The notes below the pieces were generated by a model that worked only from the letters and a program-made list of their open reading frames with translations, was not told the origin of the DNA and searched no databases. A DNA stretch of 64,000 nucleotides from Protula sp. h YS-2021. Taxonomy: Eukaryota > Annelida > Polychaeta > Sabellida > Serpulidae. The position numbers and the translations under genes were made by a program. Numbering within the stretch: position 1 is the stretch's first letter; each line of letters begins with the position of its first letter. Below are positions 59,401 through 62,512 of this stretch, piece by piece. The stretch covers positions 7,644,922-7,708,921 of the forward strand of contig OX457028.1 of assembly GCA_949752745.1 (NCBI GenBank), read 5' to 3'.

Positions 59401-60913
59401 AACGAGTTTTACTCTGCTCTCTGTTTTACACAACGGCACAATGAGGCGGACATCCGCTGTGCGCGTTAAAACAACAAAATACGGCACATGTGACTGCAGC
59501 CATAGCTTTTAGCAAATAAAAGAAACATTTGAAAAAGCCAAAAAAATTCCAAACAAAATAATAATTTTGGTGATAAAACATTTCGTTGGGCAACGACAAT
59601 GGCATTATAAATTCTCGGGGGGGGGGGGGGGGGGGGGGTAGGCGTTTGTCCCTCACTGTCTATTGTGCTTTCCCCCTCTCCCACCCCCACCCACTTCCAA
59701 ACTGCTCAGTTTTGTAGAACTAAGTGTGATAATTTACCGTACAAAATTTAATCATGTAAAAAATTGAAAACTGAAGACAGACTCCAACCGGAGCTAAAAA
59801 GGCCAATAAAAAAAAAGACTTGTGTTCCACCGGAAGTAAACTCCGTATGCAGTCATTGGCTGCTCTATCCACAAAAGTAAACGATGAAGAAAGTCAAATG
59901 GAGTAAATCCCGTGAGTAAATCTGACCTTTTTATTCACTCAGATTCCTAAAAAAAAAGACATACGCCACTTGTAGCACACGAGGCAAAGAAAGAATTTCC
60001 ATGACCCCGTAATTCAACGTCAAATAGACGAACCCGAGAAGTCAAACACAGCTCGAGAAAGCAAGGGGCCAATGTCGATCATTGCTGTTGCATTCAGGGC
60101 AGGGCAGGCCACTCAAATAATTGAATAAAGATTAAGTCAGATCAGCAAAGTTAACTCATGCTTATCAAGATCGAAATGGCTTCTTTAACACGGGCTTAAT
60201 CGATTGATCGATTACAATATCAGTTTCTCATATGATGACATTAAAACAAGCAGCTACTTTATTTTCATAATAAAAAAAAAGTCTTTCCAGTTTCCCGGCA
60301 GCAAACAGCTAGAATGTCACGCAGAGAAGACAATAGCCATCGTGTTGTCAGTTACCAGGGTGTCGGCATGACATTCCGAAGGTGCCAACACGTCAGGTCG
60401 CGCGAGAATGTCACCCATACACCGATCACCTCAATCACGCCTTTTTAACCATATCACAAAAACAAAAAACAACCTGAGCTTTACGACGAGGATTACTAGT
60501 CAGGGGACAACCAAACATACAAAAAAAAGACTTTATAAACATTTGCCGTCATGTTACACGCACGATCGATCCAATTAATGATAACGGAAGACAAAACTCA
60601 TGTTGACTTTTTTTTTCAAGCGAGTCACTGGGTTCTTCCGTCACGACGCCGTTACCCTCAGAAACGGTTACTTTTTCGTGCTAGAAACTGATAAAGTATT
60701 TTTTAACCCGTGGATCAACACTAGATTTTTCTCCGATACGAATGAACATGTTCTAAATTTGAGTCAGTTGCTACGGTGTTATTTTTCAAGCGTGTTTCAA
60801 CTGTTTCAATGGCAACACCAAATATTCTTACCTGGATTAGTGGCTCGCGAAATCGTCAGGAGGTTACACAGCAAAATCGACATGAACAGGTATCCAGTTG
60901 GAACGGGCGCCAT
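1..60913 (-). CDS. unc5: UNC5-family netrin receptor gene, N-terminal half (exons 1-5; continues past position 1)
   Basis: UNC5 proteins are single-pass netrin receptors that mediate axon repulsion and dependence-receptor apoptosis. Their order is signal peptide, two Ig domains, two TSP1 domains, membrane helix, ZU5, UPA and death domain. Here the exons at 60913-60832, 57076-56705, 33175-33072, 25426-25246 and 16654-16490 join in one frame. Their boundary phases are 1/1, 1/1, 0/0 and 1/1, and they give about 301 residues: signal peptide, Ig1 with four cysteines, Ig2 and one TSP1. The Ig2-to-TSP1 junction leading into NGGWSTW is characteristic of the family. Introns are about 3.8, 23.5, 7.6 and 8.6 kb. 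A second, nearly identical copy of exons 4 and 5 lies at 12655-12475 and 1199-1035 and is probably a redundant haplotype. The C-terminal half is outside the window. The paralogue cannot be assigned; invertebrates usually have one UNC5. Confidence 0.88.
20..168 (+). repeat. 70-bp minisatellite (copy A)
   Basis: About two units carrying ATTCAGATGGCTATGTGCAC and ACTTTCTCGCGCAGA (anchors at 73 and 143). Copy B has three units at 15441-15635. Confidence 0.88.
169..1034. other. UNC5 intron 5 sequence, copy A: no feature
   Basis: Unique AT-rich intron 3' of the TSP1 exon in transcription order. A short duplicated block (ACCAAACAATTA) near 680-705 is single in copy B. Nothing else is supported. Confidence 0.7.
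1035..1199 (-). CDS. unc5: UNC5 exon 5 (copy A): TSP1 domain, redundant copy
   Basis: Same 54-codon TSP1 exon as at 16654-16490, phase 1 at both ends, with acceptor TGTGTAG and donor CCAG|GTAAAG. The peptide is identical, and the 11 nucleotide differences all fall at synonymous positions. It should not be mistaken for the second TSP1 of UNC5, which is substantially diverged from the first in known family members. As this contig runs off the left edge, this copy is the one physically linked to the downstream exons. Confidence 0.82.
2836..3083 (+). repeat. Degenerate CTGATACTGACTA array (copy A)
   Basis: About twenty short units of 12-13 bp alternating CTGATA/CTTGATG with CTGACTA. Also present at 18288-18535. 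Confidence 0.88.
3615..3681. repeat. CT microsatellite (copy A)
   Basis: (CT)n about 67 bp; the copy B counterpart is 21888-21966. Confidence 0.95.
4749..4768 (-). promoter_or_regulatory. Two tandem nuclear-receptor half-sites (copy A)
   Basis: TGACCTTGA occurs twice with a 2-bp spacer. On the minus strand each is TCAAGGTCA, the monomer site of ERR and FTZ-F1/SF-1-type receptors. The pair is unchanged in copy B. Binding is not shown by sequence alone. Confidence 0.35.
5163..5394 (-). repeat. Copia 3' LTR (as transcribed)
   Basis: 232 bp, identical to the other LTR. AATAAA on the coding strand (complement of 5227-5232) is the likely polyadenylation signal. Because the element lies in sense orientation in the UNC5 intron, this signal could truncate host transcripts. 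Confidence 0.95.
5395..5597 (-). other. Copia 3' untranslated region with A-tract
   Basis: Between the ORF stop and the 3' LTR there is a run of about 28 A on the coding strand (T on plus, ~5405-5433), followed by ACATAAGTGAA next to the LTR. No classical G-rich polypurine tract is visible; the A-tract may serve. Confidence 0.55.
5598..10019 (-). CDS. Copia Gag-Pol polyprotein
   Basis: One 1,473-residue ORF encodes everything the element needs. Gag occupies about residues 20-290 and ends in an Arg/Gly-rich tract (240-275). A CCHC zinc knuckle follows (Cys299, Cys302, His307, Cys312). The protease has active site DSAC at 357-360, in place of the usual DTG/DSG. The integrase has its HHCC finger (His506, His511, Cys542, Cys545) and catalytic D572-x54-D627-x35-E663. 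The reverse transcriptase spans about 1000-1260 with Asp1076 and HIDD at 1160-1163. RNase H spans about 1310-1450 with Asp1316, Glu1364 and Asp1398. Integrase before reverse transcriptase defines Copia. There is no frameshift between gag and pol and no internal stop. The first Met is at 10019; Met19 and Met21 are alternatives. The clade may be GalEa-like, but this needs a tree. Confidence 0.96.
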   Translation of the reverse strand: MMNYGFFILTISVISTATMAMKIAPPLFSKTKSYERYKQELLAWREITDLGKAKQGIAVALSLPESECIREKVFDELELNDLKKENGFEILVTFLDQHLGKDDLADSLEKFEDFEDFSRQKGQSISEYISLFDQKYRKIEKRNMTLPSSILAFKLLKCANISKAEKMLVITGIDYGNPEQMYEQAKKSLKKFKSKDAGCGEHFGGDKAGPAIKVENDAAFINEEEVYATKFNVGSSGRQYRSVSRGRGGRFSSGRGFWRGFRNASNNYRGGYQGQQPHSNANRTRPINPPGPDGTALTCLACGSYRHMMDKCPYSWENMGEVNIVDSFQENVVLFTGFNKRDMATLGSEARNCAVLDSACTSTVCGINWYKGFKDTLSDEERAKLVEKPGFKVFKFGGGEKLQSLSSCEIPANLAGKSVTIHTDVVDSDIPLLLSIDSMKRARIKLDLENDTAEILGEKIALNYTSSGHYCVPIDNATSIAVEHVCAVKLHELNTSDLRNALLKLHRQFAHPPQIKLVSLLKDAGAWQEDFKTALSDIYDKCDLCKRFSKTPSRPVVALPMASRFNEKVAMDLKQWGEEWILHMVDLFSRFTVSVFIKRKLPCEILDKIMTHWIGAGYGVMEGLLTDNGGEFNNEELREIASILNIRVLTTAGYSPFQNGTCERIHAVTDAMLTKLQEQYPKTSLDILLLWANMARNSLQMWHGYSSYQLVFGKNPNLPNIMIDNLPALEGTTMSETFAKHLNILHASRKVFVECESDERIRRALRHKIRASEVILNNGDLVYYKRENRAKWLGPGKVVFQDGKIIFVRHGGVFVRVSPNRIIKADGQFSDICESNDICELPDTNEQHTEMHTVNNHQQEEQICEILADNTTNSNDQQEEMFTTPLIGQSDSVNSGNSTKSQSNPWLIQLNTGDKIKYKTVNDEWNTATIISRAGKSTTSSNRWFNIRDESTQNELSVKLDANSAWFPLDGNETVNIVTIPRNRQNDEDCVEAKKAELLKLKQFDTYEEVQDIGQNTISTTWVLWKKGDGIRARLVARGFEETIDLQKDSPTVNKHTMRVFLAIAASKKWAVKTTDIKSAFLQSKKIDREVYVKPPKEASCANKIWKLKRCLYGLNDAARQFFDSVSYELTKIGCEQSDLDPALFIMKKNGCLVGMLVSHIDDFLHAGETSFDDLVMAKLCVRFLAGKCEKHFFQYIGFSISTNENALILDQEQYLANINLDDISIRTNAKQSDLLSEKELTELRSITGKLNWLVQGSRPDLIFDMIELSMVFQKGTIENLRHAIKVIRKARNEPCKIRFPVLGSENSWKIYVFTDAALANLCDGVSSMGAQIIFLVGENNRSCPLAWQGGKIKRVVKSTIAAEALSLLEGLELSVYLKSLLMSLTSECECDIHAFVDNRSVVESIYSSKLVDDKRLRLDICAIRNYVKDSEICSVRWCPGKSQIANVMTKKGASNAHLLHVLQTGVMEFELE
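10186..10203 (-). other. Copia primer binding site (initiator Met tRNA type)
   Basis: Two bases inside the 5' LTR the coding strand reads TGGTAGCAGAG and then TGGTT after two mismatches. This is complementary to the 3' end of animal initiator methionine tRNA (…CTCTGCTACCA), the usual Copia primer. Confidence 0.8.
10206..10437 (-). repeat. Copia 5' LTR (as transcribed)
   Basis: 232 bp, bounded TG...CA and identical to 5163-5394. On the coding strand it holds AATAAA (complement of 10270-10275) and AT-rich TATA-like stretches. It should carry the element's promoter, reading leftward. Confidence 0.95.
11388..11460 (+). repeat. 24-bp tandem triplicate
   Basis: Three units of TAGATTATAAGCCATTG plus TGTGCCC. 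Copy B has two diverged units near 24410-24447, so unit number varies between haplotypes. Confidence 0.88.
12146..12222. repeat. TTA microsatellite (copy A)
   Basis: About 25 TTA repeats. In copy B the corresponding spot (~24958-24990) has GTT repeats instead. Confidence 0.93.
12475..12655 (-). CDS. unc5: UNC5 exon 4 (copy A): second half of Ig2, redundant copy
   Basis: The peptide is identical to that of the exon at 25426-25246, with the same acceptor and donor. Four substitutions separate the copies (Ile ATA/ATT, Asp GAT/GAC, Ala GCC/GCT, Leu TTG/CTG), all synonymous. It begins in phase 0, while the copy B TSP1 exon before it in transcription order ends in phase 1, so the two cannot be spliced in series without a frameshift. 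It is best read as the other haplotype of the same exon, brought in by an unmerged contig. A mutually exclusive alternative cassette is possible but less likely. Confidence 0.8.
12656..15240. other. UNC5 intron 3, copy A
   Basis: AT-rich intron with a short TA repeat (12773-12806), purine tract (13853-13890), TTTA repeat (14465-14492) and a C-rich tract at 14967-14990. No coding sequence supported. Confidence 0.7.
15241..15440. other. Assembly gap of exactly 200 N
   Basis: Two hundred consecutive N. The round number indicates a placeholder of unknown true size. It sits exactly between the two copies of the duplicated locus. Confidence 0.99.
15441..15635 (+). repeat. 70-bp minisatellite (copy B) at the assembly break
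   Basis: Three units with anchors at 15468, 15539 and 15610. The contig begins inside this array, which probably explains the assembly break. Confidence 0.88.
16490..16654 (-). CDS. unc5: UNC5 exon 5 (copy B): first thrombospondin type-1 domain
   Basis: This 165-bp exon is phase 1 at both ends, with acceptor TGTTTAG and donor CCAG|GTAAAG. It encodes residues 248-301. The domain has the WSTWSSW tryptophan ladder (Trp251, 254, 257; WxxW C-mannosylation sites), six cysteines (260, 264, 275, 286, 296, 300) and an RRTRTC basic strand, all standard for a TSP1 repeat. The exon is symmetric, as expected for a shuffled domain. The second UNC5 TSP1 is not in the window. A copy at 1199-1035 encodes the identical peptide but differs at 11 bases, all synonymous. 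Confidence 0.94.
16655..18649. other. UNC5 intron 4, copy B, left part
   Basis: Counterpart of 1200-3203. Non-coding, with poly-C at 17553-17571, G-rich tract at 17882-17918 and the CTGATACTGACTA array. Confidence 0.7.
18288..18535 (+). repeat. Degenerate CTGATACTGACTA array (copy B)
   Basis: Same array as 2836-3083 with almost the same length, so it has been stable between the haplotypes, unlike the microsatellites. Confidence 0.88.
18900..19135 (+). repeat. Minisatellite of ~52-bp units inside the pearl-like element
   Basis: Four to five degenerate units, each beginning near GGTGGTC and containing TTTTACTGTA or a variant (starts near 18914, 18965, 19019, 19070, 19122). Confidence 0.75.
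19920..21360 (+). repeat. 311-bp tandem array (two ~155-bp half-units each)
   Basis: The motif GATGACGTCATACGCCGC recurs at 20136, 20445, 20756 and 21069. The companion AATGACGTCATAC recurs at 20281, 20590, 20903 and 21213, so the period is 309-313 bp. Both halves share a pattern of ACTTTCNCCG, GAGA, TTTNGCACACAAGA, then TGACGTCA, showing that an older ~155-bp unit doubled before the 311-bp unit was amplified. Eight copies of the palindrome TGACGTCA result. Confidence 0.9.
21361..21432. repeat. CA microsatellite near the right end of the pearl-like element
   Basis: Interrupted (CA)n run immediately preceding the terminal hairpin. Confidence 0.9.
21447..21474 (+). other. Terminal hairpin of the pearl-like element
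   Basis: Perfect 11-bp arms TATGTCTCCCC and GGGGAGACATA separated by six bases, ending at the insertion boundary. Confidence 0.88.
21888..21966. repeat. CT microsatellite (copy B)
   Basis: (CT)n with two CC interruptions, about 79 bp. Confidence 0.95.
23037..23056 (-). promoter_or_regulatory. Two tandem nuclear-receptor half-sites (copy B)
   Basis: Same TGACCTTGA pair as 4749-4768, in intron 4 of the UNC5 gene. Confidence 0.35.
23449..23453. other. Empty Copia target site in copy B
   Basis: The sequence GGGTCTGCACGATGCC is continuous here. In copy A the same position is split by the Copia element, with CCCGA on both sides. One base differs (CACGA against CCCGA). This shows the element is an insertion in copy A, not a deletion in copy B. 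Confidence 0.9.
25246..25426 (-). CDS. unc5: UNC5 exon 4 (copy B): second half of Ig2
   Basis: This 181-bp exon has acceptor CTGTTCAG and donor G|GTAAAT, with phase 0 in and phase 1 out. It encodes residues 187-246. It starts at the Ig2 tryptophan (VFWLKNG), passes [14 protein letters not shown], which contains the second Ig2 cysteine (Cys227), and ends with ATLTVY, completing the G strand. The [11 protein letters not shown] string is almost invariant in UNC5 proteins. The exon is duplicated at 12655-12475 with four base differences, all synonymous. This copy is in the contig that continues to exons 1-3, so I treat it as the gene's own exon. Confidence 0.93.
25544..25623. repeat. TA microsatellite, expanded in copy B
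   Basis: About 40 TA units just inside intron 3 from the Ig2b exon. Copy A has roughly 13-16 (12773-12806). Confidence 0.93.
29242..29600 (+). repeat. 46-bp minisatellite, eight units
   Basis: TTACGCA starts at 29242, 29288, 29334, 29380, 29426, 29473, 29519 and 29565, almost perfectly periodic. Each unit contains ACATCGATCGAACAGAT. Confidence 0.95.
30208..30347 (+). repeat. 28-bp minisatellite, five units
   Basis: Five head-to-tail units starting AACAATGGGCTCGGGACGCT. Confidence 0.95.
31730..31910 (+). repeat. Degenerate ~20-bp repeat, TGTGACGTATC type
   Basis: Loose tandem units of GGTGTGTGACGTATC with many substitutions. Confidence 0.6.
32117..32235 (+). repeat. ~76-bp imperfect duplication
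   Basis: TTGGTAACACAAGGGGAGGC at about 32119 recurs, diverged, at about 32195, each followed by CCTAAANCCGGCT. Confidence 0.8.
33072..33175 (-). CDS. unc5: UNC5 exon 3: first half of the second Ig domain
   Basis: This exon is too short to stand out as an ORF. It was found by looking for the piece missing between the Ig1 exon (ends in phase 1) and the exon starting at VFWLKNG (begins in phase 0). The minus strand reads TTTCAG|CT, then 34 codons, then CAG|GTACTC. The translation contains [13 protein letters not shown] followed by [10 protein letters not shown]. This aligns with the conserved UNC5 segment in which an FEQEPLG-type motif precedes an LQC.PPEG motif. Cys176 is the first Ig2 cysteine, paired with Cys227 in exon 4. 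Both splice phases fit exactly. The GTACTC donor is weaker than the others. Confidence 0.9.
33501..33800 (+). repeat. 46-bp minisatellite, about 6.5 units
   Basis: Units begin GCTTAATAAAC and contain AAGTCACCCCTACTGTAAGA, ending TTTACGAC. Same period as the 29.2-kb array but a different sequence. Confidence 0.93.
34031..34125 (+). repeat. MULE left terminal inverted repeat
   Basis: Matches the reverse complement of 34849-34942, including the segment CCTCCAAAAACTGCAAGG and its flanks. Internally repetitive with CAAAATGACTCCGCCC-type units. Confidence 0.88.
34190..34453 (+). pseudogene. MULE transposase C-terminal fragment
   Basis: An open frame without a proper start reads [19 protein letters not shown], then [14 protein letters not shown], then [14 protein letters not shown]. 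This resembles the C-terminal tail of MULE transposases, where an IWxFIxALxxEQ segment is followed by a basic stretch and a YLxxIAHNL-like end. A TAG stop lies directly upstream at 34187, so the catalytic core is gone. The fragment ends inside the first 153-bp unit. Recognition is by pattern, not by search. Confidence 0.62.
34417..34750 (+). repeat. 153-bp tandem duplication inside the MULE
   Basis: GCCAGTGAACTTGGA recurs at 34417, 34570 and 34723, giving two full near-identical units and a partial third. Inner units carry GAGTGAGTGAGT and AGAGACACTGTGATT twice each. Confidence 0.92.
34849..34942 (-). repeat. MULE right terminal inverted repeat
   Basis: Inverse of 34031-34125, with three GGGCGGAGTCATTTTG-type units plus the GCAGTTTTTGGAGGC block. 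Confidence 0.88.
36191..36300 (+). repeat. 40-bp minisatellite, nearly three units
   Basis: ACAGGAGGG at 36191, 36231 and 36271, each followed by TCTGCACGGGTGTA-like sequence. Confidence 0.9.
36672..36912 (+). repeat. 28-31-bp minisatellite, about eight units
   Basis: Units of TTACAGCACAGGAAGCACAC followed by ATGTCGTGTTC. Open in several frames on both strands because the unit lacks stops; not a gene. Confidence 0.93.
37008..37406 (+). repeat. Higher-order minisatellite, 24-bp base unit
   Basis: Base unit ATTAATACTGCCAGACATAC plus TGAA, organised in larger blocks: TGACATACTGCC recurs at 37031, 37148 and 37289 (117 and 141 bp apart, differing by one base unit). Confidence 0.92.
38333..38530. 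repeat. CAT microsatellite
   Basis: About 65 trinucleotides of CAT with an internal CCT block (38427-38450) and CAC/ACAA interruptions at the right side. Confidence 0.97.
39667..39770 (+). repeat. 52-bp tandem duplication
   Basis: GCAGAAACCATTGTTACAAA and what follows is repeated with two or three changes, starting again at about 39719. Confidence 0.92.
39719..39925 (+). repeat. Dispersed repeat, member 1
   Basis: Related to 47860-48050: both contain GTTGTTA.AAAAC.GCTGACCTCTG, a central AGTA stretch, then GTTGT.CACAACAGAC.GAA and AGAGGTTG. Member 1 has an inverted pair GACCTCTGGGG (39746-39756) and CCCCAGAGGTC (39836-39846). Confidence 0.6.
40258..40490 (+). repeat. ~30-bp minisatellite
   Basis: Units of GAGCCGAACAATCTCCGGAA plus ACCGACAGTCGCC, about seven, with variable length. 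Confidence 0.9.
40922..41285 (+). repeat. ~22-bp minisatellite rich in CACGTG
   Basis: About sixteen degenerate units of GAGCTGAGCACGTGATCTGT. Many contain the E-box palindrome CACGTG. Confidence 0.92.
41841..41940 (+). repeat. 19-bp minisatellite containing GACGTCA
   Basis: Five to six units of CGACGTCACAGGGCTGACA, with ATGACGTCACAGAGCTGAC variants on the right. Confidence 0.93.
42135..42265 (+). repeat. ~17-bp minisatellite
   Basis: Degenerate units of GAACCACCTTGTGAAG type, about eight. Confidence 0.82.
45655..45945 (+). repeat. ~21-bp minisatellite
   Basis: About thirteen units of AGTAGCCAGAAGTTGTGCCT, alternating with AGTAACCGGAAGTTGTGCCT. Confidence 0.93.
47860..48050 (+). repeat. 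Dispersed repeat, member 2
   Basis: Same order of blocks as 39719-39925 with roughly 70% similarity by eye. Sits between 41-bp CRE-containing units. Confidence 0.6.
48100..48300 (+). repeat. 41-bp minisatellite containing TGACGTCA
   Basis: Five units of GGGACTGGGAACGATCTGTG followed by ACGTCAGACATAACAGCACAC. Older diverged units near 47817 and 48060. Confidence 0.93.
50630..50685 (+). repeat. 28-bp duplication
   Basis: GACATCAGTAGACTGGCATC plus TTGAATTT occurs twice in tandem. Confidence 0.93.
51059..51465 (+). repeat. GGCGGTGTGATGACTGTGTGAT-type minisatellite, 400 bp
   Basis: Short units of 9-22 bp built from GGCGGTGTGATG and ACTGTGTGATG. The reverse strand is open in two frames (His/Thr/Pro-rich), a by-product of the repeat. 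Confidence 0.93.
53860..53917 (+). repeat. 29-bp duplication
   Basis: ATTAAAACCACACAACAGAA plus CAAATTCCC occurs twice in tandem. Confidence 0.9.
56705..57076 (-). CDS. unc5: UNC5 exon 2: first immunoglobulin domain (netrin-binding region)
   Basis: This 372-bp exon has acceptor TTTTCAG and donor GTAAGT, and enters and leaves in phase 1. It encodes residues 28-151 of the assembled protein. A short acidic linker leads into Ig1, which starts at about residue 45 ([19 protein letters not shown]). Four cysteines at 65, 77, 124 and 126 match the extra disulphide of UNC5 Ig1, with a WCECHAW motif where vertebrate members have WCQCVAW. The family uses its Ig domains to bind netrin. The same bases are open on the other strand, which is only a shadow. 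Base composition is clearly richer in G+C than the flanking introns. Confidence 0.93.
57077..60831. other. UNC5 intron 1
   Basis: Non-coding, AT-rich. Contains poly-C (57829-57841), a 23-bp array (58188-58272) and poly-G (59619-59638). No other exon is needed, since exons 1 and 2 join in phase. Confidence 0.65.
58188..58272 (+). repeat. 23-bp minisatellite, about four units
   Basis: Units of GACCATATTATCGGTAGGAC plus TTG. Confidence 0.95.
60832..60913 (-). CDS. unc5: UNC5 exon 1: start codon and signal peptide
   Basis: The exon encodes 27 residues plus one base. It runs from an ATG in a good context (ACAACATGG) through a hydrophobic stretch ([14 protein letters not shown]) typical of a signal peptide, with probable cleavage near SRA-T. 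It ends at a strong donor, CAG|GTAAGAAT. The phase-1 end joins the exon at 57076 in frame, making an Asp codon across the junction. An upstream in-frame ATG at about 61006 is followed by a lysine-rich run and is more likely 5' UTR. The call rests on hydrophobicity, the donor and phase; signal peptides are not conserved enough to identify a family. A transcript could show a different first exon. Confidence 0.68.
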
Positions 60914-62273
60914 GTTGTGGGGTTTTTTATATAAAAAAGTTATCCACTTTTTTTCTTTTTTTTTTTTTGGTGTTGTATATATTCGCCACTCCTCTTGTGC
61001 TGTCACTCACACCTCAGCCTCTGTTCCACACCAATTGTGTTCATCGTTTGGCAACACCTGCAAAAGACACCAGGATGACGTCACGCGTAAATGTTCACCC
61101 AAGAAAAAAAAGTGTTCAGACGAATCAATTCAACAACACAGTAGTAATTACACATCGACAGTTTAATTACTCTCATCTTGTTTTTTTTTTTTTTTCTTAA
61201 GAAGACGTTACGCACTTGTGCGAATCGACAGCTACTTTTTTGGTCTATGTTTTATTGTTTTGAAACACTCACATGCAAGGGAATGATCAATATACGCCGT
61301 GCCCATCACCCTCCTCCCCTCGCACCCTCAGCATCTCGCCCTCCCTTGCCCCAAAACCCCCAATATACACCATGCCCCCCTGCCCCCTCGCTCCCGCCCT
61401 CCCTCGCTCCCCAAACCCTCAATACACTGGTCACCCATTCTTTCTATTTTCTCACTGTAGCCAAATTATTAACATTTCTACTCAGTTATTTCACAAGAGA
61501 ACACTAAAATCCCTAAAGGACCAGTAAAAAACAACAAGATCAGAATCCAGACCTCTTCAGGAAAACGTACGGATCAACTGCACTATTAATAGCCATTTAT
61601 ATCTTTTTTTCTATATCATTAGCAAGTAGCTACCGATCGCATTTGCAGCATACCAAAAATCTCAGTGTGTCACATATCACCGTCCACTTGACACACAGTC
61701 GAGATACGCTGTTTCTGTCAAAAATACTGCAACGCGAGCTTATTTTTGTTTCTATGTGAGTTATCCCTGTTTCTTCTCAGGCACGTTGCTTTTTAACAAA
61801 TATTTTATACGACTTGTTTTAAACATGTTTTAAATTATTCACATTATTAAAATGTTTTTAAACGCGGTAAAGCGCCCACACATGAAACCTCTCCAGGTGC
61901 AGAAGGAGTGACACTTCGAGAAACAGGCTACCGGAGTGATGTTTGCACCGTCTTTTCTTTTCGGTACAGAATTCAATTAGCACTTATGATATGAAAATTA
62001 TCATGTCAAATAATACTTGGTTTTCTTGCCATTGAAGAACAAACTTGACTTGGACAGAGCCGTTTTGTTGCAAAACACAAGGCAAGTCACACTCTATCGG
62101 GTTTCTTATTTGCTCCTGCTCTCTCCCCGGCTCTTATGTCACACGTTACCGTTTATAGAAAACGGTGCATGTCATTATTTACGTTTTCACTTTTTTGAAC
62201 AAAAATAAGCCCTTTAATTATTTCGAGTAGACAAGCCCATCACTAGCAACCCGACACTCAAGCAACATGTATG

Positions 62274-62278
<5 letters not shown>

Positions 62279-62333
<55 letters not shown>
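62279..62333. repeat. CT microsatellite
   Basis: About 27 CT repeats, roughly 1.4 kb upstream of exon 1. Confidence 0.97.
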
Positions 62334-62338
<5 letters not shown>

Positions 62339-62398
62339 GGGTCACTTCTCCAAATGTCATGCAGTCCTAACGAACCCGTACCGGTAGTATCCGAGCAC

Positions 62399-62512
62399 TA
62401 ATTCATGTGTAGAACCGGACGGTACACACGAACGTCTGAAAGTCAATACGTCATTAATTCATGTGTAGAACCGGACGGTACACACGAACGTCTAAAAGTC
62501 AACACGTCACAA
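62399..62512 (+). repeat. 56-bp tandem duplication
   Basis: TAATTCATGTGTAGAACCGG begins at 62399 and 62455. The two units differ at about two positions. Confidence 0.95.

Noticed and set aside
60600..61166. 188-codon plus-strand ORF opposite UNC5 exon 1
   Set aside because: Phe-rich from poly-T tracts, with no recognisable domain. The minus strand carries the better-supported exon.
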